Below are positions 15,640 to 25,000 of a stretch of DNA of 32,897 bases, in pieces. The DNA is from Planctomycetes bacterium UBA2386. GTDB lineage: Bacteria > Planctomycetota > UBA1135 > UBA2386. Both the position numbers and the translations under genes were made by a program. The stretch is from positions 1-32,897 of the forward strand of contig DDSQ01000105.1 of NCBI GenBank assembly GCA_002343845.1. The letters run 5' to 3'. Below the pieces are notes generated by a model. The model was not told the DNA's origin, ran no database searches, and saw only the letters and a program-made list of their open reading frames with translations. Within the stretch, counting starts at the first letter, position 1; every line of letters starts with the position of its first letter.

Positions 15640-17930
15640 ACTCCGCCCCAGAGCCACAGAGTGCGTCGGCCCCCGATCCGACGAGCCTCTACGTTCGTCT
15701 GCGTCCGGTGCTGCTCGCCGGACTGTGGCGGCACCGTCTGCTGGTCGTCGTCGCGGTGATCGTCGGCGCGTTCATCGGCACGTTCCGCGGCATCGTGATG
15801 CCGAACCAGTACCAGTCGGTCGGCAAGCTGTGGGTGAAGCCGGGCATCCGCGAGATGTTCATGCCCGACGCGATCCTCTCGGGCGTGGCGCCAAGCGCCG
15901 CGTCGCGCGTCTCCGGCTCACGCGAGGCTGTCCTCAACGTGATGCAGGTGCTGTCGGCGCCCGAGCTGTTCGACAAGATCGTCGCCAAGGTCGGGGCCGA
16001 CACGGTGCTGGCTCCCTACGACCCCATCGGCAACCGCGAACAGTTCGAGAACGTGCCGTGGCACACCTCGCTGTTCCACCTCTTCCAGTCGTGGTGGTTC
16101 AAGTCGGGAGGCGGCGAACTCGCGAGCGAGCATTCGATGCCCTCGGACCGCCTCGCGAGCATGGTGTTGCGTCGCACGCTGCTGTTCGTGCCGGATCCGG
16201 CGGCCAGCGTCATCATCGTCAGCCACGTCTCGCACAAGCCCGAGCTTGCCCAGAAGATCGTCAACGCTGCGCTCGAGGCAGCGCGCGAGTTCCACGGCGA
16301 GGTGTTCGAGACGATGTCGGCGGTGGTGCCGCTCGAGGAAGAGGCCAAGCGCGAAGAGGCGGCGGCACGCGAGGCCGAGAAGAGCCTGCGCGAGTTCCGC
16401 GTCAAGCACGACATCGACGACTACGACACCGCTCGCGCTGGCCTCGTCACGTACAACCGCGAACTCGGTCTGCAGCTCGACCGCATCGACCTGCAGATGC
16501 GAGGGCGCGAGGGCGAACGGGCCGAGCAGGTCGCGCAGCGCAGCGCGATCCCCGACAAGCGCACGCAGGTCGGTACGCAGAGCATCGTGCTGAACCCGGC
16601 GTACACACAGTGGACCGAGGTGCTCGGCGATCTGTGGCGGGCCTTCTACGAGGTCGAGCGGCAGCCGGGCGACGCCGGACAACGCCAGCTGCGCCGCGAA
16701 GCGATCGAAACGCAGATCAAGAGCGTCGAGGAGCGCCGAGCGAACGAGCCGCGCCAGCTGACGTTCGACGGCATCCAGGAGGAGAACCCGAACTTCGTGC
16801 GCGTGCAGCAGCACATCAGCGACATCGACGTCGACCTCAAGCGCCTCGCCGCCGAGCGCGCCCAGCTCGTGCAGATCCGCGCCGCGAACCGGGCCCGCCT
16901 GACCGACCTCGAGGCTCAGGCGCCGTTGCTGCGCGAACTCGAGGAGAACCTGCGGCAGAGGCGCACGAGCGCCGACCGTCACGCCGAGAGCGCGGCGAGC
17001 CTGCGCACGGTGCAGCGGCTCGACCAGTTCAAGCTCAGCGCCGTGCAGGAGATGCACCAGGGCACGCTCGAGTACGACAAGATCGCGCCGCGCCGCGGTT
17101 CGATGGTCGTCTACGGCGGATTCGGCGGCGGCATCGTCGGTCTGCTGCTCGTCGTTCTCCTGACGCTGCTCGACTCGCGCATTCGCGTGCCCGGCGACCT
17201 GGTCCGCCTCGACGTGCCGTCGGCGGGCGTGTTGTCGTCCGGCGGCAAGTCGGGGTCGGCAGCCGCCGGCTCGTCGCTGCCGCCATCGCTCGTCGACGCC
17301 CGCGACGACATCGTGACGGCCTGGTCGGCCTTGCCGTACGACCGTCGGGCCAAGGAGCCGCTGCAGCTGGCGTTCCTCTCGTGTGGTGACGGCGCGGACG
17401 CCGGACGCGCGGCCGGGGCGCTCGCGGTCGGCCTGGCGATGCACGGCGCCGAGCGCGTCGCCTACGTGGCGTGCGCCGAGAAGCCTTCGTGGATCGCCAA
17501 CCGCCTGAGCCTGCCGGCCCGACGTGGCTGGTCCGAAGTGCTGCGCGGCGAGGCCACGATCGAGCAGGCGATCGTCGCGACATCGGTCACGGGCCTGTCC
17601 TACTTGCCTGCCGGCAACTTCGGTGGGGCGATCCCGCATCCGCTCGCGAGCGAGGGCTTCCTGCAGCTGCTCGATCGGATCGCCAAGACGCACCGCTTCG
17701 TGATCGTCGAGCTTCCCGAACTCGCCACGCGTCCAGAGGGCCGGCAAGTGCTCGGCGTCGTCGACGCCGTGCAACTCGTCGTGCGCCTCGAGGACGGTCG
17801 CAAGGCGAGCGTGAAGGCGGCCATCGACGCCGTGCGCGTCGCTGGTGCTCGGCTGCTGGGCGCCACGCTGCAGCCCAAGGAAGGCAAGGCCGTTGCGGAC
17901 CAGGGTGCGGCTGGCACCCCGCTCGCCTGA
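15636..17930 (+). CDS. Wzz/Wzc-like chain-length protein with degenerate kinase domain
   Basis: The 764-residue protein has the co-polymerase layout. TM1 is at about residues 33-52 (LLVVVAVIVGAFIGTF), followed by a Wzz domain with QYQSVGKLWVKPG. A long periplasmic coiled-coil region spans about 225-470, rich in Glu/Arg heptads such as EEEAKREEAAAREAEKSLRE. TM2 is at about 490-512 (GGFGGGIVGLLLVVLLTLLD), and a cytoplasmic domain of about 250 residues resembles bacterial tyrosine kinases (BY-kinases). That domain lacks the ATP-site motifs. The Walker A position reads CGDGADAGRAAGALA, with no GK[ST]; the Walker B position reads FVIVELPEL; and there is no C-terminal tyrosine cluster. It probably works as a structural or regulatory partner in polymer length control and export, not as a kinase. 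The start overlaps the Wza-like stop. Confidence 0.85.
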   Translation: MNSAPEPQSASAPDPTSLYVRLRPVLLAGLWRHRLLVVVAVIVGAFIGTFRGIVMPNQYQSVGKLWVKPGIREMFMPDAILSGVAPSAASRVSGSREAVLNVMQVLSAPELFDKIVAKVGADTVLAPYDPIGNREQFENVPWHTSLFHLFQSWWFKSGGGELASEHSMPSDRLASMVLRRTLLFVPDPAASVIIVSHVSHKPELAQKIVNAALEAAREFHGEVFETMSAVVPLEEEAKREEAAAREAEKSLREFRVKHDIDDYDTARAGLVTYNRELGLQLDRIDLQMRGREGERAEQVAQRSAIPDKRTQVGTQSIVLNPAYTQWTEVLGDLWRAFYEVERQPGDAGQRQLRREAIETQIKSVEERRANEPRQLTFDGIQEENPNFVRVQQHISDIDVDLKRLAAERAQLVQIRAANRARLTDLEAQAPLLRELEENLRQRRTSADRHAESAASLRTVQRLDQFKLSAVQEMHQGTLEYDKIAPRRGSMVVYGGFGGGIVGLLLVVLLTLLDSRIRVPGDLVRLDVPSAGVLSSGGKSGSAAAGSSLPPSLVDARDDIVTAWSALPYDRRAKEPLQLAFLSCGDGADAGRAAGALAVGLAMHGAERVAYVACAEKPSWIANRLSLPARRGWSEVLRGEATIEQAIVATSVTGLSYLPAGNFGGAIPHPLASEGFLQLLDRIAKTHRFVIVELPELATRPEGRQVLGVVDAVQLVVRLEDGRKASVKAAIDAVRVAGARLLGATLQPKEGKAVADQGAAGTPLA

Positions 17931-17933
17931 ACC

Positions 17934-18902
17934 TCAGGTTCTCGCGGCTCGATTGCCGAACCAGAAGTTGTGGCGCACGAAATCGCGCAGGAACCGGGGC
18001 GGGCCGTTGTCTCGGCGACCGCGCAGCAGGCGCAGGCAATGCCAGACCGCCTTGCCGCCCGTGAACAGCACGTCGGCGGCGAGCTTGTAGAAGCGTCCGT
18101 GGTGCTTGCGGAAGTAGCGGTTGCGGGAGACGAACCAGTACGCCGGCGTGCGATCCGGGCGTCGGTCGCGCACGGTCACGCCGGTGCTGCGACCGACCAG
18201 GTGCACCACGCGGCTCTGCGGCACGTACCACGACGTGATGCCGAGCGCGTGCGCGCGCCGCGCGAAGTCGAGTTCTTCGAAGTAGAGGAAGTAGCCCTCG
18301 TCGAAGAGCCCGACGCGCCGGAACACGTCGGCACGCACCAGCATGCACGCACCCGACAGCCAGTCGATGGCGTGCGGATGGTCGACGAGCGGCGGTGCGG
18401 TGATGCGAGCTGCGAACAGCCGGCTGACGACGCCGAGCGCCAGGCCTTCGTCGAGCTGGCTCGCCAGGCTCGGGAAGCGGAAGCGCGAGTGCTGCACCGT
18501 GCCGTCCTCGTCCTCGAGCCGGCTGCCGGCCATGCCGACGTCCGGGCGCGACGCCAGGAAGCGCGTGAGTTCGACCACGGCTCCCGGTCGCACCCAGGTG
18601 TCCGGGTTGAGCAGCAGGAAGGCGTCGGGCGGGTCGTGCGAGCCGAGTGCCGGCTGCACGCCGGCGTTGATGCCGTACGCGAAGCCGCCGTTCTTCGGCA
18701 TCGGCCGCAGCGTGACCCAGTCGGACCAGCCGTTGTCCGCGATCGCCGCGCGCAGCACGGCCAGGGAGTCGTCGCCGCCGGGGTTGTCGACGACGACGGC
18801 CGTGAGTCCGGGCAGCGCCTTTCGTTCCTGCGCGAGCGATGCGAGGCACGCGACGACGAGCGCGCCGGCGCGGTAGTTGACGATCACGACGTGGACTCGC
18901 AC
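17934..18902 (-). CDS. Family 2 glycosyltransferase, rhamnosyltransferase-like
   Basis: The 322-residue protein is a GT-A fold inverting glycosyltransferase. It begins HVVIVNYRAGALVVACLASL and has the nucleotide-binding VVVDNPGGDDS, the conserved NGGFAYGINAGV, and FLLLNPDTWVRPGA (the metal-binding D-x-D position, here NPD). It also has the acceptor-site segment WLSGACMLVRADVFRRVGLFDEGYFLYFEELDFARR. This signature set is typical of WbbL-like L-rhamnosyltransferases, but the sugar cannot be fixed by eye. There is no transmembrane segment; the protein probably acts at the inner membrane face. It starts with GTG at 18902, lies on the opposite strand to its neighbours, and ends 3 bp from the Wzz/Wzc-like stop. 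Confidence 0.88.
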   Translation of the reverse strand: MRVHVVIVNYRAGALVVACLASLAQERKALPGLTAVVVDNPGGDDSLAVLRAAIADNGWSDWVTLRPMPKNGGFAYGINAGVQPALGSHDPPDAFLLLNPDTWVRPGAVVELTRFLASRPDVGMAGSRLEDEDGTVQHSRFRFPSLASQLDEGLALGVVSRLFAARITAPPLVDHPHAIDWLSGACMLVRADVFRRVGLFDEGYFLYFEELDFARRAHALGITSWYVPQSRVVHLVGRSTGVTVRDRRPDRTPAYWFVSRNRYFRKHHGRFYKLAADVLFTGGKAVWHCLRLLRGRRDNGPPRFLRDFVRHNFWFGNRAART

Positions 18903-18918
18903 GGCTCGAACTCAGGTG

Positions 18919-18945
18919 CGTATCGGCGCGCCAGCGCCTCAGCAA
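18919..18945 (-). promoter_or_regulatory. Possible promoter of the minus-strand GT2 gene
   Basis: On the minus strand, TTGCTG (18945-18940) is followed after 15 bases by GATACG (18924-18919), 16 bases before the GTG start. It lies in the 113-bp divergent gap shared with the polyketide synthase. On the plus strand of the same gap, TACCCT at 18993-18998 precedes the PKS start by 17 bases, but no -35 is evident. Confidence 0.22.
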
Positions 18946-19015
18946 GAGCGAGTCGGCGGCGGCAGCCGATGGTCGGCGCGTTCCTGCCGCGGTACCCTGG
19001 CCGATTCGAGACAGC

Positions 19016-22000
19016 GTGGACCACGACATCGCAGTAATCGGCATGGCGGCGCGGCTGCCGGACGCCCGCACGATCGCGGACTACTGGCGCAACCTCGCCG
19101 GTGGCGTCGAGTCGGTGCGTTCGTTCACCGACCAGGAACTGCTCGCCGCCGGCGTGCCGCCGCGGCGGATCCGGGATCCTCGCTACGTCAAGGCGGGCAT
19201 CGTGCTCGACGGCCTCGCCGAGTTCGACGCCGAGTTCTTCGGCTTCAGCCCGAAGGAGGCGGCGATCATGGACCCGCAGCACCGCCAGTTCCTCGAGTGC
19301 GCGTGGGAGGCGCTCGAGGACGCGGGGCATCCGCCGCAGACGTTCGGCGGGCCGATCGGCGTGTTCGCTGGCTGCGGGATGGGCGGCTACTTCGCGTTCC
19401 ATGTGCTGCGCAACCGGCAGCTGCTCGACGAAGTCGGCTTCTTCCTGCTGCGCCACACCGGCAACGACAAGGACTTCCTCTCGACGCGCGTCTCGTACTG
19501 CTTCGACCTCAAGGGTCCGAGCGTGAACGTGCAGACGGCGTGCTCGACGTCGCTGGTGGCGATCCACCTCGCCTGCCAGAGCCTGCTCGCGGGCGAGACC
19601 GACATGGCGCTGGCCGGCGGCGTCACGATCGAGTTGCCGCACCAGCAGGGTTACACCTACTCCGAGGGCGAGATCCTCTCGCCCGACGGCCACTGCCGCG
19701 CGTTCGACCATCGCTCGCGCGGCACGATCTTCGGGAGCGGTGCCGGCGCCGTGGTGCTGCGCCGGCTCGCGGATGCGCAGCGCGACGGCGACCACATCTG
19801 GGCGGTGATCAAGGGTTCGGCGGTCAACAACGACGGCGCCCGCAAGGTCGGCTACATGGCGCCGAGCGTCGACGGCCAGGCTGCGGCGATCGCCGAAGCG
19901 CTGGCGCTCGCCGGCGTCGAGCCGAAGGACGTCGGCTACGTCGAGTGCCATGGCACGGGCACCGAGATCGGCGACCCGATCGAGGTCGCCGCGCTGAGCC
20001 AGGCGTTCGCGGGCAGCAAGCAGAAGCAGTACTGCGGCATCGGCTCGGTGAAGACCAACATCGGGCACCTCGACACCGCCGCCGGCGTCGCCAGCTTCAT
20101 CAAGGTCTGCCTCGCGCTGCACCACGAAGCGCTGCCGCCGACGATCAACTACGAGGCGCCCAACCCTCTGATCGACTTCGGCAACACGCCGTTCTTCGTC
20201 AACGACCGGCTGCGGCCGTGGCCGCGCGGCGCCAAGCCCCGCATCGCCGGCGTCACCTCGCTCGGCGTCGGCGGGACCAACGCCCACGTCATCGTCGCCG
20301 AGGCGCCCGTTGCCGCGGCCGCGCCGCGCGTCGAAGCACCGCGCTCCCACCATGTGCTGGCATGGTCGGCGCGCAACCCGCGTTCGCTCGACGAACAGGC
20401 GCGGCGGCTCGCCGCGCACCTGCGCAACCACCCCGAACTCGACCTCGGCGACGTCGCCGCGACGCTGTTGCACGGGCGCACCGCGTTCCCGCGCCGGCGC
20501 CTGCTGGTCTGTCGTGACCGCGACGAAGCGATCCGCCTGCTCGAAGGCGCCGAACCGCACCGCGTGCACACGCACACCGCGACCGACAACGCGAAGGTCG
20601 TGTTCCTGCTGCCAGGCGGCGGCGCGCAGTACCGGCACATGGGCCGCGGCCTGCACGCCAACGACCCGGTGTTCCGCGAGCACGTCGACAAGGGTCTGTC
20701 GCTGCTCGCGGGGCAGCTCGATGTCGACCTGCGCGAGGTCTGGCTCGGCGATCGCATGGCCGCCGACGAAGTCGAGCGCGTGTTCGATCGGCCCTCGGTT
20801 CAGCTGCCGGCGATCTTCCTGGTGGAGTACGCGTTGGCGCAGAGCTGGATCGCGCGCGGCGTGAAGCCGGCGGCGCTGCTCGGCCACAGCCTCGGCGAGA
20901 ACACCGCCGCGTGCCTCGCCGGCGTGTTCACCTTCGCCGACGCGCTGCGGCTGGTGACCCTGCGCGGGCGGCTGTTCGAACGCATCCGCGGCGGCGGCAT
21001 GGTCAGCGTGCCGTTGTCCGCCGCCGACTGCGAACGCCACCTCTCGGGCAATCTGGACCTGGCGACGATCAACGCGCCGGGCCTCTGCGTGGTGTCGGGC
21101 CCCGACGCCGAGCTCGACGCGTTCGCGCGGAAGCTGCAGCAGTCCGAGATCGAAGTGCAGCGCGTGCGCATTGCGATCGCCGCGCACAGCCGCCTGCTCG
21201 AACCGATCCTCGGCGAGTTCGGCCAGTTCCTCGCCAGCATCACGCTGCGCGCGCCGCAGTTGCCGTTCGTGTCGAACCGCACCGGCACCTGGATCACGCC
21301 GGCGCAGGCGACCGACCCGCGCTACTGGGTCGAGCACCTGCGCAACACCGTGCGGTTCGCCGATGGCGTCGACGTGCTGCTGCGGGATCCGACGCACGTG
21401 TTCCTCGAGGTCGGCCCGGGACGCACGCTGAGTTCGCTGGTGCGCCAGCACCCGGCGTGGAGCGGTGATCGCAGCGCGATCGCGTCGCTGCGGCATCCCG
21501 ACGAGAAGATCGCCGACGAAGCGTACTTCGCGGGCGCCGAAGCGCGGCTGTGGGCCGCTGGCGCGCCGGTGCCGAGCGAGCGACTGGCGCCGCGCGAGTT
21601 CCGGCGCGTGGTGTTGCCGACGTACGCGTTCCGCCACCAGAAGTACTGGGTCGACCCCGATCCGGTCGGCGCGCCGACCGAGGTCGCCGGCGGCGCCGAT
21701 CGCGTCGACGACGTGTCGCGTTGGTTCTGGGCGCCGCGCTGGCAGCGGGTCGATGCGCCATCCGGCGAAGTCGGCAAGGGCGTGTGGCTCGTGTTCGTCG
21801 ACGACACCGGCGTCTGCCGGCGCGTCGTCGCGAAGTTGCGCGACCAGAAGATCGAGGTCGTCGAAGTGCACCTCGGGGACGCCTACGGCAAGCTGGGCGC
21901 GGGCCGCTACGCGATCGCGCCCGAACTCGGCCGCGAGGGCTACGACGCGCTGCTGCGCGATCTCGCCGCCGAAGGCAAGCAGGTGCACGGCGTGCTGCAC

Positions 22001-25000
22001 GGCTGGCTGCTGACCGCCGACCGCGGATTCCGCCCCGGCTCGAGCTTCTTCCACCGTTGCGAGGAGCAGGGCTTCTACAGCCTGTTCTTCCTGGCGCAGG
22101 CGCTGGGCGGCGAGGAGCTGCCGCCGGGCTTCCGCGTGGTCGTGCTGGCGAACGGACTCGACGGACCCGATGGCGGCTCCGAGTATCCCGAGAAGGCGAC
22201 CGTCGTCGGACCGTGCCTCGTGATGCCGCGCGAACTCGCCGGCCTGACGTGCGCGCTGGTCGATGTCCCGCTGCCGAAGAAGCGCCGCGGCGCCGCTGGC
22301 GAAGCGGCGATGCAGGCGCTCGCGACCACGGTCGTGGGCGAACTCGCGGCCGCGGACGGCGGCCAGTTTGCGTGGCGCGACGGCCAGCGCTGGCGGCGCG
22401 AGCACGAAGCTCGCGAACTCGCGGCGGGCAACGGCGCCTTGCCCACACGTCTGCGCAAGAACGGCACCTACCTGCTCACCGGCGGCCTCGGCGGCGTCGG
22501 GTCGCTGGTCGCCGAATGGCTCGCGCGATCCTGCCAGGCCAACCTCGTGCTGGTCGGCCGTTCGACGCTGCCGCCGCGCGAACAGTACGACGCCTGGCTG
22601 GCAGCGCACGGCGCCGATGACGCGACGAGCCGCGCGATCCACCGCGTGCGCTTGCTCGAGTCGTCCGGGGCCACGGTGTTCGTAGGCAGCGCCGACGTCG
22701 CCGACGTCGTGCAGATGCGCGCCCTGGTGGCTGCTGCACGCGCTCGGTTTGGTCCGGTGCACGGCGTGTTCCACATGGCCGGCGTGATCCAGGACGAGCT
22801 GATCGCAGGCAAGGAGCTGGCCACGATCGAGCGCGTGATGGCGCCGAAGGTGCAGGGCGCGCTCGTGCTCGAGGAGGTTCTCGGCGCCGAGCCGCAGGAC
22901 TTCATGGTGCTGTTCTCCTCGACGAGTGCGCTGCTCGGGCCGCCGGGGCAGGTCGACTACGCCGGCGCGAACGCGTTCCTCAACGCGCTGGCGCGTCGCC
23001 GTTCGGCGGCGGGCAAGCCGACGCTCGCGCTGCAGTGGGGGACGTGGAACCGCGTCGGCATGACGGCCGGCGACGTGGTCGCCGAAGCCACCGGCGGCCG
23101 CCCTGAGGCGATCGCCGAACCGCTGTTCCACGAACTCGTGCGCCAAGGCGGCGACGAAGTGGTGCTGAACGGTCGCCTTGCTGCGGCGACGACCTGGCTG
23201 CTCGAGGAGCACCGCACCGGCGAAGGCCACGCGGTGGTGCCGGGCACCGGCTTCCTCGAGATGGCCGCCGAGAGCCTCGCGGCGCTGGGCGAGAACGGTC
23301 CGTTCGAGGTGCGCGACCTGTGGTTCTTCCGGCCGCTGCACGTGCCCGACGGCGAGAGCCGGGCCGTGCGCGTGCGCATGCGGGCCAGCATCGAGGGCCA
23401 CGAGTTCCAGGTGCAGAGCGAGAGCATGCTCGACGACGGCCAGCGCGGCTGGCAGACGCATGCGCAGGCTCGGCTGCTGCTGCACGCGCAGTCGCAACCC
23501 GCGCCCGTGGACATCGTGGCGATCGCCGATGCCTGCCGCGACCACCGCACGCCCCAAGGGCGCGACTGGCTGCCGTCGCCGCAGGAAGCGCACCTGCGCT
23601 TCGGGCCACGTTGGCGCGTCGTGCGCGACATTCGATACGGCGCGGGCCAGGCGCTGGCGACGATCGCGCTGTCGCCCGAGTTCGCCGGCGACCTCGAGCG
23701 CTTCCGGATGCATCCGGCGACGCTCGATCTCGCGACGGGTTTCGCGATGGAACTCGTGCCCGGCTACGACGGGCGACGGCTGTGGGTGCCGCTCGCGTAT
23801 CGCAGCGTGCGCGTGTTCGACCGCCTGCCGCGCGAGTACCGCAGCGTCGTGCGCTCGTGCCGGCAGCTCGGCAGCGGCGGCGATCTCGTCACGGTCGATC
23901 TCGTGCTCTGCGACCCGACGGGTCGCGTGTTGGTCGAGGTCGAGGGCTTCCAGATGAAGCGGCTCGCCGCCGATCAGGCGTTCGCGCTCGCGCCGGTGCC
24001 GACCCGCGCCGACCTCGGCCTCGGTCGAGATGCGGCCAAGGGCGGGTCCTCGGCTGCCGAGCAGATCCTCGCCGACAACATCCTGAAGGGCATCTTGCCG
24101 GCCGAAGGCATCGACGCGCTCGGCCGCCTGCTCGCCCGCGAGTTGACCAGCGAGTGCGTGGTGACACCGGTGCCAGTGCCCGGGCTGCTCGCCGAGTTGG
24201 CGAAGGCTCAGGCGCCGGCGGCCGCCGGTGGCGCGAGGTTCGCGCGTCCCGAGCTCGACGTCGACTACGTCGCGCCGCGCGACGACGTCGAACGCACGCT
24301 CGTGCGCTTCACCGAGGAACTGCTCGGCATCGACGCGATCGGCGTGCAGGACGACTTCTTCGCGCTCGGCGGGCACTCGCTGATCGCCGTGCGCCTGTTC
24401 GCGAAGATCAAGAAGACCTGGCGTCGCGACTACCCGATGTCGGTGTTGTTCGAGGCGCCGACCATCGAGCGGCTCGCGGCGATGCTGCGCGCCGACGGCG
24501 TCGCTGGTGGTGGTCAGGACGTGGCACCTGCGGCGGGTGCCGTGGCCGAAGCGCCGAAGAGCCGGTATCGCCACCTCGTCGCGATGCACCCGCAGAAGCA
24601 CGGCAACGGCACGCCGTTCTTCCTGGTCGCCGGCATGTTCGGCAACGTCCTCAACCTCCGGCATCTGGCGCAGCTCGCGGGCGCCGACCGGCCGTTCTAC
24701 GGGCTGCAAGCGCGCGGGTTGTTCGGCGACATGGCCCCGCACGCGACCTTCAACGAAGCGGCGGTCGACTACCTGCAGGAGGTGCGCGCCGTGCAGCCGC
24801 ACGGGCCGTACCTGCTCGGCGGCTTCTCGGGCGGCGGCATCGCGGCGTACGAGATGGCGCAGCAACTGCTCGCGGCCGGCGAACAGGTGGCGCTGCTCGT
24901 CATGCTCGACACGCCGCTGCCGACCAAGGGCGTCGTCGGGCGCGCGGACCGCCTGCGCATCCAGTGGCAGCGGTTGCGTCGGCAGGGTCCGGCGTACGTC

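Noticed and set aside
24280..24500. NRPS-type carrier domain suggesting a hybrid NRPS-PKS
   Set aside because: LGGHSL is also found in PKS-type carriers, and no condensation or adenylation domain is present anywhere in the window.
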